Shown here one piece after another: positions 53,912 to 62,596 of a stretch of DNA of 64,000 nt. A program made the translations under genes and the position numbers. The first letter of the stretch is position 1, and the number at the start of each line of letters is the position of its first letter. Source of the stretch: Planktosalinus lacus (lineage in GTDB: Bacteria > Bacteroidota > Bacteroidia > Flavobacteriales > Flavobacteriaceae); contig NZ_BMGK01000002.1 in assembly GCF_014640155.1 (NCBI RefSeq), forward strand, positions 196,589-260,588, given 5' to 3'. The notes beneath the pieces were generated by a model, which saw only the letters and a program-made list of their open reading frames with translations, had not been told where the DNA came from and did not search any database.

Positions 53912-56392
53912 ATGAAACACGCATTAACTTCCGCTATTTTTCTACTTGTTTTTAGTTTTGGGTTTAGTCAAAACATCCAATCACCCTCAGAGTTTTTAGG
54001 GTATGAAATTGGCACTCAATTTACCCGTCACGCCGATATTGTCAACTATTTCAATCAAGTGACTGAAACCAGTGCTCTAGTGACTTATCACAATTATGGT
54101 CAAACCAATGAACGACGCCAATTGACTTATGCCGTTGTCACTTCAGAGAGTAACCAGAATAATATTGAGACCATTCGTCTCAACAACCTGAAACAAATTG
54201 GCCTTGCCGATGGAAGTGCCAGTCCTGAAGTTGCCATCGTCTGGTTGAGTTACAATGTGCACGGAAATGAAGCCTCCAGTGCTGAAGCAGCTATGCAAAC
54301 CGTTTATGAGTTGATCACTCAAAAACAAGCCTGGCTTGAAAATACGGTTGTGATTATCGACCCCAACTTAAACCCGGACGGGCGCGATCGTTATGTCAAC
54401 TGGTACAATCAGGTAAAGTCAACACCCTACAACAGTGCTCAGGTTGCCGCAGAGCATATGGAGCCCTGGCCCGGAGGAAGACCCAACCATTATCTGTTTG
54501 ACCTCAATCGCGACTGGGCCTGGGCGACACAAGTGGAAACACAACAACGGTTGAAAGTATATAACCAATGGATGCCACACATTCACGTTGACTTTCACGA
54601 GCAGGGCATCAATGAGCCTTATTATTTTGCTCCGGCAGCTGAACCTTTTCATGAAATCATCTCTGACTGGCAACGTGATTTTCAAATTCAAATTGGTCAA
54701 AACCATGCCGGCTATTTTGACAAAGAAGGGTGGTTGTTTTTTACCCGTGAACGCTTTGACTTACTTTACCCCAGTTATGGCGACACCTATCCTACCTATG
54801 TGGGTGCTATTGGTATGACCTATGAACAAGCAGGACACGGACGTGCCGGTTTGGGTATTGATACTGATGAAGGTTATGAACTCACATTGGTTGACCGTGT
54901 AGAACATCAAAAAACCACCGGACTATCCACTGTGGAAATATCATCTAAAAATGCTAAACGGCTGAATACTGAATTTCAGAAATTCTTTCAACCCAATTTA
55001 AAATATAAAAGCTTTGTACTTCAAGGTGAGGAAGACAAAGTCAACGCACTGGTTCAATTGCTTGACCTACATGAAATAAAATACGGTTTTGCCAACAGTG
55101 GAAAGGCAACAGGCTTTCATTACGGAACCAATAAAAACGGAAGTCTGGAAATGAAAAACGCTTTGGTTGTGAACACCAATCAGCCTAAGGGAAGAATGGT
55201 ACAGGCACTTTTTGAACCTGAAACAAAATTGAGTACTCCATTGACCTATGACATTACTGCCTGGAATTTACCCCACGCTTACGGTTTGGAGGCCATTGCC
55301 AGTACCACCCTGGTAAACACAAGCTCAACAATGACTTCATCGCAACACACCAACACACCCAACCCCGGTGCTGCGGGATATATTGCCAAATGGAGCAGTA
55401 TGCAGGATGCTACATTTTTGGCTGAACTACTTCAGGAAGGAATAAAGGTGCGTTTCAGCGAAAAGAAATTCGGTGTCAGCGGTCAAACATTTGATCGTGG
55501 AAGCCTTATCATTACTAAAAGTGATAACCGCAACAACCCGGAATTTAATGAACAAGTCACAGAAATAGCCAACAAACACAACCGAAAACTTTTTGCTTCA
55601 AGCACCAGTTTTTCAGATACAGGAACCGACTTTGGATCACCTGATGTAAAAATAATTCACGCACCACGCATTGCGCTTTTAAAAGGAAATTATACTTCTT
55701 CTTTAAGCTATGGTGCGCTTTGGCATTTCTTTGAGCAACAATTGCACTACCCGGCAACCTCCATTGACACAGATTATTTCAAAAACATCACTTTAGACCA
55801 GTTTGACGTTTTGATTCTTCCGTCAGGTTATTATCAGAGTTATTTGGATGAATCTGCACTCACAAAAATTAAAGAATGGGTTTCAGAAGGTGGCACCCTG
55901 GTTGCCATTGATAATGCTCTAAGTACTTTTGCAGATAAAGATGGTTTTGGTTTAAAAAGAAACAGCCCTGATGAAGAAGATAAAGCAGCACCCAATCTAC
56001 TGATTCCATATGATCAAAGAGAGCAGGAAAGTGTAAAGAACTTTATTACAGGGACTATTTTTAAAACTAAAGTAGATGTATCCCACCCATTGGCTTTTGG
56101 GTATGATGAAAACTACTTTACCCTCAAAGCAGGCCGCAGTTCCTATAGTTTTCTTGAAAACGGATACAATGTTGCCTATATTGAAGGTGAAGCTGAGCGT
56201 GTAAGTGGTTTTGCCGGAGAAGAAGCTTTGAAAGGATTACAAAATTCATTGGTATTTGGCGAACACCGTATGGGCAAAGGGAGTATAATTTACCTGGCTG
56301 ATGATGTGATGTTCCGCTCCTTTTGGGAAAACGGCAAGTTGTTTTTTGTCAACAGTTTGTTTTTTATCAACAATAAAGTGGTTGTTTTTTAA
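53912..56392 (+). CDS. M14-family zinc carboxypeptidase, exported
   Basis: I start this at ATG 53912 (MKHALTSAIFLLVFSFGFSQ), giving 826 residues. The M14 domain (about 40-330) has NVHGNEASSAEAAMQ with the HxxE zinc pair, DPNLNPDGRDRYVNWYNQ, and HVDFHEQGINEPYYFAPA with the third zinc His; GMTYEQAGHGRAG supplies the catalytic-type Glu region. The long C-terminal part (about 560-826) contains a Rossmann-like region (RIALLKGNYTSSLSYGALWHFFEQQL) resembling a class I glutamine-amidotransferase fold. The protein should work in the periplasm or outside the cell on peptides. Confidence 0.85.
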   Translation: MKHALTSAIFLLVFSFGFSQNIQSPSEFLGYEIGTQFTRHADIVNYFNQVTETSALVTYHNYGQTNERRQLTYAVVTSESNQNNIETIRLNNLKQIGLADGSASPEVAIVWLSYNVHGNEASSAEAAMQTVYELITQKQAWLENTVVIIDPNLNPDGRDRYVNWYNQVKSTPYNSAQVAAEHMEPWPGGRPNHYLFDLNRDWAWATQVETQQRLKVYNQWMPHIHVDFHEQGINEPYYFAPAAEPFHEIISDWQRDFQIQIGQNHAGYFDKEGWLFFTRERFDLLYPSYGDTYPTYVGAIGMTYEQAGHGRAGLGIDTDEGYELTLVDRVEHQKTTGLSTVEISSKNAKRLNTEFQKFFQPNLKYKSFVLQGEEDKVNALVQLLDLHEIKYGFANSGKATGFHYGTNKNGSLEMKNALVVNTNQPKGRMVQALFEPETKLSTPLTYDITAWNLPHAYGLEAIASTTLVNTSSTMTSSQHTNTPNPGAAGYIAKWSSMQDATFLAELLQEGIKVRFSEKKFGVSGQTFDRGSLIITKSDNRNNPEFNEQVTEIANKHNRKLFASSTSFSDTGTDFGSPDVKIIHAPRIALLKGNYTSSLSYGALWHFFEQQLHYPATSIDTDYFKNITLDQFDVLILPSGYYQSYLDESALTKIKEWVSEGGTLVAIDNALSTFADKDGFGLKRNSPDEEDKAAPNLLIPYDQREQESVKNFITGTIFKTKVDVSHPLAFGYDENYFTLKAGRSSYSFLENGYNVAYIEGEAERVSGFAGEEALKGLQNSLVFGEHRMGKGSIIYLADDVMFRSFWENGKLFFVNSLFFINNKVVVF

Positions 56393-56436
56393 TCCTCCCC
56401 CTAGTCCCCTCCCAGCGAGGTGGAATTAATTATGTT

Positions 56437-57120
56437 ATGGATGTTCTCTTTTTAATAGGTTTAGCATTAGCGCCCGGGGCGGCGATTGGTTTGTTCATTT
56501 GGTTGAAAGATCAATATGATCGTGAGCCTTTAAAGCATTTGTTTATCAGTTTTATGCTGGGTGTCTTGTGTGCGGTACCGGCTGTGATTTTGTCAATTGT
56601 TTTGGGAAAGCTCTTTCCGGTAGATTATTCCAGTTTGATCTCTGTTGCTGTATTTGCATTTATAACCGTTGCTTTTGCCGAAGAATTTGCCAAGTTTTTA
56701 ATCCTCCGGTTCTACGCCTATCGCCAAAAAGAATTCAATGAACCTTTTGACGGAATTGTCTATGGCGCTATTATCAGTCTGGGTTTTGCAGGAATTGAAA
56801 ACATTCTATATGTCACTGACGGAGGGGTACAGGTGGGCTTATTAAGAATGTTTACTGCCGTTCCTGCTCACGCTAGTTTTGGAATCATTATGGGGTATTA
56901 TTTTGGCCTGGCCTGGCAACATAAAGAAAGAGCTTTTGAATACAAACTCAAGGGATTGCTGGCTGCAGTTTTTCTACATGGTTTGTATGACTTTTTCCTG
57001 ATGCAGCAAAGCTACCCGGCATTCTGGTTTTTATCATTTGTGGGACTGGCCCTCAGTATACGTTTGTGTTTCAAGGCAATGAAAGCACACAATTTACGGT
57101 CGCCGTTTAAGACCAAGTGA
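56437..57120 (+). CDS. PrsW-family intramembrane metalloprotease
   Basis: This 227-residue protein has about seven hydrophobic segments and the CPBP/PrsW motifs: AFAEEFAKFLILRFYAY (EExxK-type), DGIVYGAIISLGFAGIENILY, AVPAHASFGIIMGYYFG and LKGLLAAVFLHGLYDFFL. Glu and His residues in these segments coordinate zinc in the family. PrsW cleaves anti-sigma factors in Bacillus; the target here is unknown. The region just before it (56395-56425) holds CCCCTAGTCCCCTCCCAGCGAGG and looks like a degraded GC-rich repeat. Confidence 0.85.
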   Translation: MDVLFLIGLALAPGAAIGLFIWLKDQYDREPLKHLFISFMLGVLCAVPAVILSIVLGKLFPVDYSSLISVAVFAFITVAFAEEFAKFLILRFYAYRQKEFNEPFDGIVYGAIISLGFAGIENILYVTDGGVQVGLLRMFTAVPAHASFGIIMGYYFGLAWQHKERAFEYKLKGLLAAVFLHGLYDFFLMQQSYPAFWFLSFVGLALSIRLCFKAMKAHNLRSPFKTK

Positions 57121-57146
57121 TTTATTTAAATAAATTCTTATTATTT

Positions 57147-57180
57147 AAGTACGTGATTAAGTACTTTTATAATATATTTG
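57147..57180 (+). promoter_or_regulatory. YefM-type operator and -7 box
   Basis: Two GTAC cores at 57149-57152 and 57161-57164 lie 12 bases apart centre to centre, in AAGTACGT and AAGTACTT. The -7 box TATATTTG is at 57173-57180, just before ATG 57185. In Escherichia coli the YefM-YoeB complex binds two palindromes with a TGTACA core, so this arrangement fits autoregulation. Confidence 0.5.
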
Positions 57181-57184
57181 CACT

Positions 57185-57433
57185 ATGGAAACAGTCAATT
57201 ATTCAGCCTTTCGGGCAAACCTAAAACATTGGTTTGATAAGGTCATCAATGATGTTAGCGATGTTATCATCAAACGGAAAGATGGAAAAGACCTAGTTCT
57301 AATTTCTCTTGATGAATACAATTCACTCAAAGAAACAACCTATCTATTAACCGGAAAAAACAGAGATGTATTACTGAATTCTATCGAAGAGTTGGAGCAA
57401 GGCAAAGGATTTGAGAAACATATCACTGAATAA
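57185..57433 (+). CDS. yefM: YefM-type antitoxin
   Basis: This 82-residue protein of the Phd/YefM family has METVNYSAFRANLKHWFDKVINDVSDVIIKRKDGKDLVLISLDEYNSLKETTYLL, the DNA-binding and dimerisation part. Its acidic tail (NSIEELEQGKGFEKHITE) neutralises the toxin. Its stop codon touches the toxin ATG directly (TAAATG), giving coupled translation. It is normally an autorepressor together with the toxin. Confidence 0.9.
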   Translation: METVNYSAFRANLKHWFDKVINDVSDVIIKRKDGKDLVLISLDEYNSLKETTYLLTGKNRDVLLNSIEELEQGKGFEKHITE

Positions 57434-57688
57434 ATGAAACTCATCTGGTCAAAAACCTCCTGGGAAGATTATTTATATTGGCAAAGAGTGGATAAAAAAA
57501 TTGTCAAACGTATCAACGAACTCATAAAAAGTAGTTTGCGCACTCCTTTTGAAGGAATAGGAAAACCGGAAGCATTAAAAGGAGATTTGCAAGGCTACTG
57601 GTCCAGACGCATTACCTCAGAACATCGTTTGGTTTACAAATATAAAGATGACCAACTTTTTATTGCTGCGTGCAGGTATCATTACTAA
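57434..57688 (+). CDS. yoeB: YoeB-type ribosome-dependent mRNA interferase
   Basis: This 84-residue toxin has the full family pattern: WSKTSWEDYLYWQRVDKKIVKRINELIKS, PFEGIGKPEALKGDLQGYWSRRITSEHRLVYKY and a terminal IAACRYHY. The Glu, Arg and terminal His-Tyr residues of the active site are all present. It cleaves mRNA on the ribosome when released from YefM. It follows the antitoxin gene with no gap. Confidence 0.95.
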   Translation: MKLIWSKTSWEDYLYWQRVDKKIVKRINELIKSSLRTPFEGIGKPEALKGDLQGYWSRRITSEHRLVYKYKDDQLFIAACRYHY

Positions 57689-57730
57689 TTGAGAATGATA
57701 TAAATAAAACTCAGCATTCTTTCTATTGGT

Positions 57731-58969
57731 TTACTCAAACCGAATCGCTTTCACCGGAGAAATTTTGGTAATGATGTAGGATGGAATCAACAACATTAAT
57801 AAACAAAGTAAAAAAGTGCCTGCGTTAAGTATCATAATATATCCTAAATCCAGATACACGGGTGCTTCGGTTACATAATAAGTATCCGGGTTTAGAGGGA
57901 AGAGTTTCAGGTATTTTTGCGCAAGCAACAAGCCTATTCCAATAAAATTTCCCCAAAAAAGCCCCACTCCAATAAGGTAGACCGCATTGTAAATAAACAC
58001 TTTCCGAATACTCCAATTGGAGCTGCCCAGTGATTTTAAAATCCCAATCATTTTGGTGCGTTCCAGAATTAATACCAGCAAAGCTGTTATCATATTGATG
58101 CCCGCCACGAGAATCATAATTCCAATGATGAGGGCAATATTAAAATCAAACAAATCCAGCCATTCAAAAATGGAAAAATACTTGTCCCTGACGGTTTGGG
58201 TATCGAGTGTGGAGTCAACGGAATAATAGACTTTATTACCGGTTTCCTGAATTTTATCAAAATCAGTTACGAAGAGCTCAAAAGCTCCAATTTGGTTTTC
58301 CTCCCAGTGGTTCAACCGTTGAATGTGTCTGATATCAGCAATTAAATAGCTTTCATCAAACTCCTGAAAGCCGCTATTGTAAATCCCAACCAAAGTAAAC
58401 CCACGGGGTCTTAACGGGCGTTCGTTACTCTCTTCATCAAAAAAATAAGTAACTACTTTATCTCCGATTTTTAAGTCCAGTCTGTTGCTGATGAATTCTG
58501 AAAGTAAAATTTCATCGTTGAGTGTTTCACCATAGACAGGCAAGCGGCCTTCCCTTAAAAATTCTTCAAAATACTGCCAATTATAATCATCGCCCACTCC
58601 TTTTACCACAACGCCTTCAAAATCGGTTTCGGTACGGATGATTCCGCCTTTTAGTGCCGTAACTTGAATGTGTTTGATATCCGGTATCTCATGAAAGACG
58701 GGATAAAAGGGTTGGTCTTTTGAAATGGGGTTTTGGGAGTCTTTAGAAAAATTGGTATCAAAATTAGAAATAATGATATCGCCATTGAATGCAGAAACTT
58801 TTTCACGCACTTTTTGTTGCAGACCAACCCCTGTGGCAATGGCAACCAACATCATAATCATACCCAACGCAATTGCCGTAATGGCAATTTTTATTATTGG
58901 CGCCGAAATACTACTTTTATAGTCTTTAGACCGAATGATTCTTTTTGCTATGAAAAACTCAAAATTCAC
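57731..58969 (-). CDS. lolE: Lipoprotein-release type ABC permease (LolE/FtsX family)
   Basis: This protein has four membrane segments: one near the N-terminus (IIKIAITAIALGMIMMLVAIATGVG) and three in the C-terminal half with the FtsX pattern (NIALIIGIMILVAGINMITALLVLILERTKMIGILKSLGSSNWSIRKVFIYNA, ending KISPVKAIRFE). A periplasmic MacB-like domain lies between. I start at GTG 58969, since relatives begin MNFEFFIAKR; a second GTG at 59002 would add 11 residues and overlap the divergent namZ gene more. The ATPase partner is not in the window. Confidence 0.8.
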   Translation of the reverse strand: MNFEFFIAKRIIRSKDYKSSISAPIIKIAITAIALGMIMMLVAIATGVGLQQKVREKVSAFNGDIIISNFDTNFSKDSQNPISKDQPFYPVFHEIPDIKHIQVTALKGGIIRTETDFEGVVVKGVGDDYNWQYFEEFLREGRLPVYGETLNDEILLSEFISNRLDLKIGDKVVTYFFDEESNERPLRPRGFTLVGIYNSGFQEFDESYLIADIRHIQRLNHWEENQIGAFELFVTDFDKIQETGNKVYYSVDSTLDTQTVRDKYFSIFEWLDLFDFNIALIIGIMILVAGINMITALLVLILERTKMIGILKSLGSSNWSIRKVFIYNAVYLIGVGLFWGNFIGIGLLLAQKYLKLFPLNPDTYYVTEAPVYLDLGYIMILNAGTFLLCLLMLLIPSYIITKISPVKAIRFE

Positions 58970-60281
58970 CAGATACCTTTTAATTCGCTTCAAAAATAGC
59001 ACTTTATTTTTGATGGCTCTTGTTCTGGTTTCTATTTCCTGTAAAGGGCAGGAAAAAAACTTTGAAGTAAAAACATCCTTTGATTCTACGGCAGTAAAAA
59101 GCTATCCGGTGGTAGGTGCCAATCAAACTGGCGAATACCTTCCTTATTTAAGAAATAAAAAAGTGGGTGTGGTGGCCAACCAAACCAGTGTGGTGTTCAA
59201 GCCCGAAAACTTTATTTTTATGGAGGACTACTGGGATGAAAGCAGCCGATCTTACAAACAGCGTCAAACCCAAAAGTGGATTTTCAGTAAACACACTCAT
59301 TTGGTAGATTCACTCCTGTCACATACTATTCAAGTCACCAAAGTTTTTGCTCCTGAGCACGGTTTCAGGGGTACTGCCGATGCCGGTGAACTTGTTAAAG
59401 ACGGAAAAGACAGCAGAACCGGATTGCCTCTCATTTCCCTTTACGGAAGCAATAAAAAACCAACCCAAGATCAAATGCAAGGTCTGGATGTGATGGTATT
59501 TGACATTCAGGATGTGGGGGCGCGTTTTTACACTTATATTTCCACTTTACATTATGTGATGGAAGCTTGTGCTGAAGCCGGCATACCGCTTTTAATTCTA
59601 GACCGGCCCAATCCAAACATACATTATATTGACGGCCCCCTACTGGAACCCGAACACCAAAGTTTTGTGGGTATGCATCCTGTACCGGTCGTTCATGGAA
59701 TGACCATCGCTGAATATGCCCAAATGATCAATGGCGAGGGCTGGCTGGAAAACGGCCAAAAATGTGAACTGAACATTGTTTCTGTAAAAGAGTATGACAG
59801 AGCCACTTTTTATTCACTTCCCATCAAACCTTCGCCCAACCTACCCAATGACCAGGCAATCAACCTCTACCCGAGTTTGTGTTTTTTTGAAGGCACACCA
59901 CTCAGTGAAGGGCGCGGTACAAACAAACAATTTCAGGTGTTTGGAAGTCCAACCTTACCCAAGGATAAATACACTTTCACGTTTACACCCCAACCCAATG
60001 AAGGTGCTAAAAACCCGAAGTTCAACGGTCAATTGTGTCATGGAAAAGACCTCAGCAATGTAGATAAGCTTGATCATATCAACTTACAATGGTTGCTAGA
60101 CGCATACCGTGACTCAGGTAAACAAACGTCATTTTTTACTAATTTCTTTACAACCCTGGCCGGCACCAAAACTTTACAACAACAAATTGAACAGGGTATG
60201 AATGCTGAACAAATCAGATTGAGCTGGAAAAAAGGGCTCGAAGAATATGATGCAATGAGAAAGAGGTATATGATTTATTAG
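58950..60281 (+). CDS. namZ: Exo-beta-N-acetylmuramidase NamZ (DUF1343), lipoprotein
   Basis: This protein has a lipoprotein signal (STLFLMALVLVSISCKGQE). The body matches DUF1343/NamZ: YLPYLRNKKVGVVANQTSVV, KVFAPEHGFRGTADAGELVKDGKDSRTGLPLISLYG, MVFDIQDVGARFYTYISTLHYVMEAC, LDRPNPN, PVVHGMTIAEYAQMINGEGWL and FEGTPLSEGRGTNKQFQVFGSP. It removes terminal MurNAc in peptidoglycan recycling. ATG 58950 overlaps the divergent lolE gene by 20 bases; ATG 59013 (MALVLVSISC) is an alternative start. Confidence 0.85.
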   Translation: MKNSKFTRYLLIRFKNSTLFLMALVLVSISCKGQEKNFEVKTSFDSTAVKSYPVVGANQTGEYLPYLRNKKVGVVANQTSVVFKPENFIFMEDYWDESSRSYKQRQTQKWIFSKHTHLVDSLLSHTIQVTKVFAPEHGFRGTADAGELVKDGKDSRTGLPLISLYGSNKKPTQDQMQGLDVMVFDIQDVGARFYTYISTLHYVMEACAEAGIPLLILDRPNPNIHYIDGPLLEPEHQSFVGMHPVPVVHGMTIAEYAQMINGEGWLENGQKCELNIVSVKEYDRATFYSLPIKPSPNLPNDQAINLYPSLCFFEGTPLSEGRGTNKQFQVFGSPTLPKDKYTFTFTPQPNEGAKNPKFNGQLCHGKDLSNVDKLDHINLQWLLDAYRDSGKQTSFFTNFFTTLAGTKTLQQQIEQGMNAEQIRLSWKKGLEEYDAMRKRYMIY

Positions 60282-60323
60282 CGGTCAATGATTGGTGAAT
60301 ACTAATTAAAATCTAAATACATT

Positions 60324-60539
60324 ATGGAAAAAGTTAATGAATATTCAAACGGTGAAATCACCATTTTCTGGAAACCAGGGCTTTGCACACATTCAGGTGT
60401 TTGTGTAAGGACATTACCAAAAGTTTACAACCCCAAAGAACGCCCGTGGATAAAAATTGAAAACGCTACTACAGAGGAATTGATGAATCAGGTGAGTCAA
60501 TGCCCATCAGGAGCATTGAGTTACAAGAAAAACAACTAA
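60324..60539 (+). CDS. Divergent 4Fe-4S mono-cluster protein (YjdI-like)
   Basis: This 71-residue protein has ITIFWKPGLCTHSGVCVRTLPKVYNPKERPWIKIENAT and NQVSQCPSGALSYKK. Three Cys residues are visible (LC, VC, QC), the pattern of the Fer4_19/YjdI family, which probably binds an iron-sulfur cluster. The next gene (1 base on) encodes the YjdJ-like acetyltransferase that travels with YjdI in many genomes. The pair's role is unknown. Confidence 0.8.
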   Translation: MEKVNEYSNGEITIFWKPGLCTHSGVCVRTLPKVYNPKERPWIKIENATTEELMNQVSQCPSGALSYKKNN

Positions 60540-60540
60540 A

Positions 60541-60819
60541 ATGGAAATTCAGCAAATCAACAGGGAGAACAAAGGTTTATTTAAAGCTGTTTCAGATGGA
60601 AGTGAAGCCGGAAGAATGACTTATTCATGGGCTGGTAAAGAGAAATTTATCATTGACCACACCGAGGTAAATGACGCATTTAACGGTCAGGGCGTGGGTA
60701 AAAAAATGGTATTGGCTGCCGTGGATTATGCCCGTGAAAACAATTTGAAAATCATTCCTTTATGCCCGTTTGCCAAAGCGATGTTTGATAAGGTAAAGGA
60801 AATAAGGGATGTACTTTAG
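60541..60819 (+). CDS. GNAT-type N-acetyltransferase (YjdJ-like)
   Basis: This 92-residue short GNAT protein has the acetyl-CoA motif HTEVNDAFNGQGVGKKMVLAAVDYARENNLKIIPLCPFAKAMFDKV. GQGVGKK holds the pyrophosphate. It belongs to the minimal family typified by YjdJ. It is coupled to the iron-sulfur protein gene just upstream (1-base gap). The acceptor is unknown. Confidence 0.8.
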   Translation: MEIQQINRENKGLFKAVSDGSEAGRMTYSWAGKEKFIIDHTEVNDAFNGQGVGKKMVLAAVDYARENNLKIIPLCPFAKAMFDKVKEIRDVL

Positions 60820-60981
60820 GGTTGTTTATTAAAAAAAATCTCTGTGATAATCAGCGTAATCTGCGGGAGCTTATTACCACATTTTGGCCGCAGATCTCAC
60901 AGATAGGTGCAGAAGACGTTCTAAACCAGATGCTATAAATTATAAATTTTTATCGAAGATAACTTCTATAAAATTACTTAA

Positions 60982-61341
60982 ATGATTAAGCAAATACTTT
61001 TAATCCTCCTTGGTTTGTTTTTTCTCTTGAACGGAGTCAATCACTTTTACAACACCCACATTTTAAAGGAATATGCTGACAAACGTTCATTGATTGCCCC
61101 CAAACTGATGGTGATTTTAAGTGGCTTATTACTTATTGCCGGTGGTTTGACGCTCATCACCGGTTATTTTGTAATTGAGGGTATTATTGCACTTTGTATT
61201 TTTCTTGCAGTGGCCTCTTTTATGCTGCACAAATTCTGGGCAGTCAAAAAACGGGAAACTGTCATGATGGAAGCTATGCACTTTGTCAAAAACTGGGCAA
61301 TTCTTTTTGAGTTGGTTTATATTGCGACTACTTTAGAATAA
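60982..61341 (+). CDS. DoxX-like membrane protein
   Basis: This 119-residue protein has four hydrophobic segments (ILLILLGLFFLLNGVNHFY, LMVILSGLLLIAGGLTLITGY, GIIALCIFLAVASFML, NWAILFELVYIATTL). NGVNHF and AMHFVKNWAILFELV are typical of the DoxX family. Its role is uncertain in most bacteria. The gap before it (60820-60981) holds a dispersed element with ATAATCAGCGTAATCTGCGG. Confidence 0.7.
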   Translation: MIKQILLILLGLFFLLNGVNHFYNTHILKEYADKRSLIAPKLMVILSGLLLIAGGLTLITGYFVIEGIIALCIFLAVASFMLHKFWAVKKRETVMMEAMHFVKNWAILFELVYIATTLE

Positions 61342-61378
61342 AAAGCAACCCGTCAACAACCCTCATCACTATTTTCTA

Positions 61379-61876
61379 TCATCTATTTTCAATTAATTCC
61401 TTCATACGCTCGACTATATTAAATGCCGCCGGGCAAATGGCGACATTTTTTAAAGTCAAATTTGAAATCTGCTGAAACTTTTTACGGTCAGTATGAGGAA
61501 ATTCACGGCACGCTTTGGGTCGCACATCATAGATGGAGCAGTAATTATCAGCTCCCAAAAAGGTGCAGGGCACACTTTGTAACACATAATCTTTGTCTTC
61601 GTCAATCCGCAGGTAGGTATTTATAAACTGTTGCGGTTTCATTTTGAAGTGTTTGGAAATACGCTCAATGTCCTTATCGGTAAACAAAGGACCGGTGGTT
61701 TTACAACAATTGGCGCACTTAAGGCAATCGGTTTGCTGAAACTCTTCTTCATGCAATTGTTGCATTACCACATCCAGATTCCTGGGTGGTTTTTTCTTTA
61801 ATTTGGCGAAAAACTTTTTTGACTCGTTATGCTTATCTTTGGCCTTTTGAGGGAGTTGTTTTAGCAATTCTTCCAT
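61379..61876 (-). CDS. YkgJ-family cysteine-cluster protein
   Basis: Starting at ATG 61876 (MEELLKQLPQ) this is 165 residues. The cluster CLKCANCCKTTGPLFTDKDIERISKHF, then VLQSVPCTFLGADNYCSIYDVRPKACREFPH, gives the Cys pattern of the YkgJ/CxxCxxCC family, which is thought to bind zinc or iron. No function is firm. The alternative start at 61897 would overlap the divergent methyltransferase gene; at 61876 the two starts are 15 bases apart. Confidence 0.85.
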   Translation of the reverse strand: MEELLKQLPQKAKDKHNESKKFFAKLKKKPPRNLDVVMQQLHEEEFQQTDCLKCANCCKTTGPLFTDKDIERISKHFKMKPQQFINTYLRIDEDKDYVLQSVPCTFLGADNYCSIYDVRPKACREFPHTDRKKFQQISNLTLKNVAICPAAFNIVERMKELIENR

Positions 61877-61891
61877 AATGCAAAGATACAC

Positions 61892-62596
61892 ATGCAAAAA
61901 GACATTTTAGGCAACGCCCTGCTTGATTATTTTTACGGAAAATACACCGAGGACATCCTTACCGAAACCAACATTTCTGAAGAGGACACTTTGCCCCTTC
62001 CCTATTTATTCAGGAATTATGAACAAATGCCTGCTATTGAACAAAAGGCCCTGACGCTAGCCAGTGGTAAAGTACTGGATGCAGGTTGTGGTGCCGGCAG
62101 CCACGCATTGTATTTGCAGGAACAAGGACTGGACGTGACAGCGATTGACGTTTCGCCGGGTGCGATTGAAGTGTGTACCGGCAGAGGGGTCCAGAAGGCA
62201 AAAGTGGCAGACTTGTTGGATGTAACAGAAAGATATGATACCATTCTACTATTGATGAACGGCACTGGGATCTTTCAAAACCTGGAAAAAGTGCCACACT
62301 TTTTAAAACATCTTAAAAACCTTCTTACCCCCGGTGGGCAAATTTTGATTGACTCCAGTGACCTCATTTATATGTTTGATATCGATGAAGATGGCGGGGT
62401 TTGGGTGTCGACAGACAAAGAATACTATGGTGAACTTACTTTTAAAATGAGTTATAAAGGTGATTCCTCCAAAGAATTTGAGTGGTTGTACCTGGATTTT
62501 AACTTACTAAAAGAATTGGCTGCTGAATCAGGCCTTCAAGCTGAACTTGTTCAGGAGGGTGATCACTATGACTATTTAGCGCGCCTTACTTTTTAA
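61892..62596 (+). CDS. Class I SAM-dependent methyltransferase
   Basis: This 234-residue protein has motif I KVLDAGCGAGSHALYLQEQG near residue 63, LDVTAIDVSPGAIEVC for the ribose, YDTILLLMNGTGIF and LLTPGGQILIDSSD. The substrate is unknown. It is divergent from the YkgJ-type gene by only 15 bases, so their promoters must overlap or lie within the genes. Its 3' end overlaps the convergent amidohydrolase gene by 11 bases. Confidence 0.8.
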   Translation: MQKDILGNALLDYFYGKYTEDILTETNISEEDTLPLPYLFRNYEQMPAIEQKALTLASGKVLDAGCGAGSHALYLQEQGLDVTAIDVSPGAIEVCTGRGVQKAKVADLLDVTERYDTILLLMNGTGIFQNLEKVPHFLKHLKNLLTPGGQILIDSSDLIYMFDIDEDGGVWVSTDKEYYGELTFKMSYKGDSSKEFEWLYLDFNLLKELAAESGLQAELVQEGDHYDYLARLTF

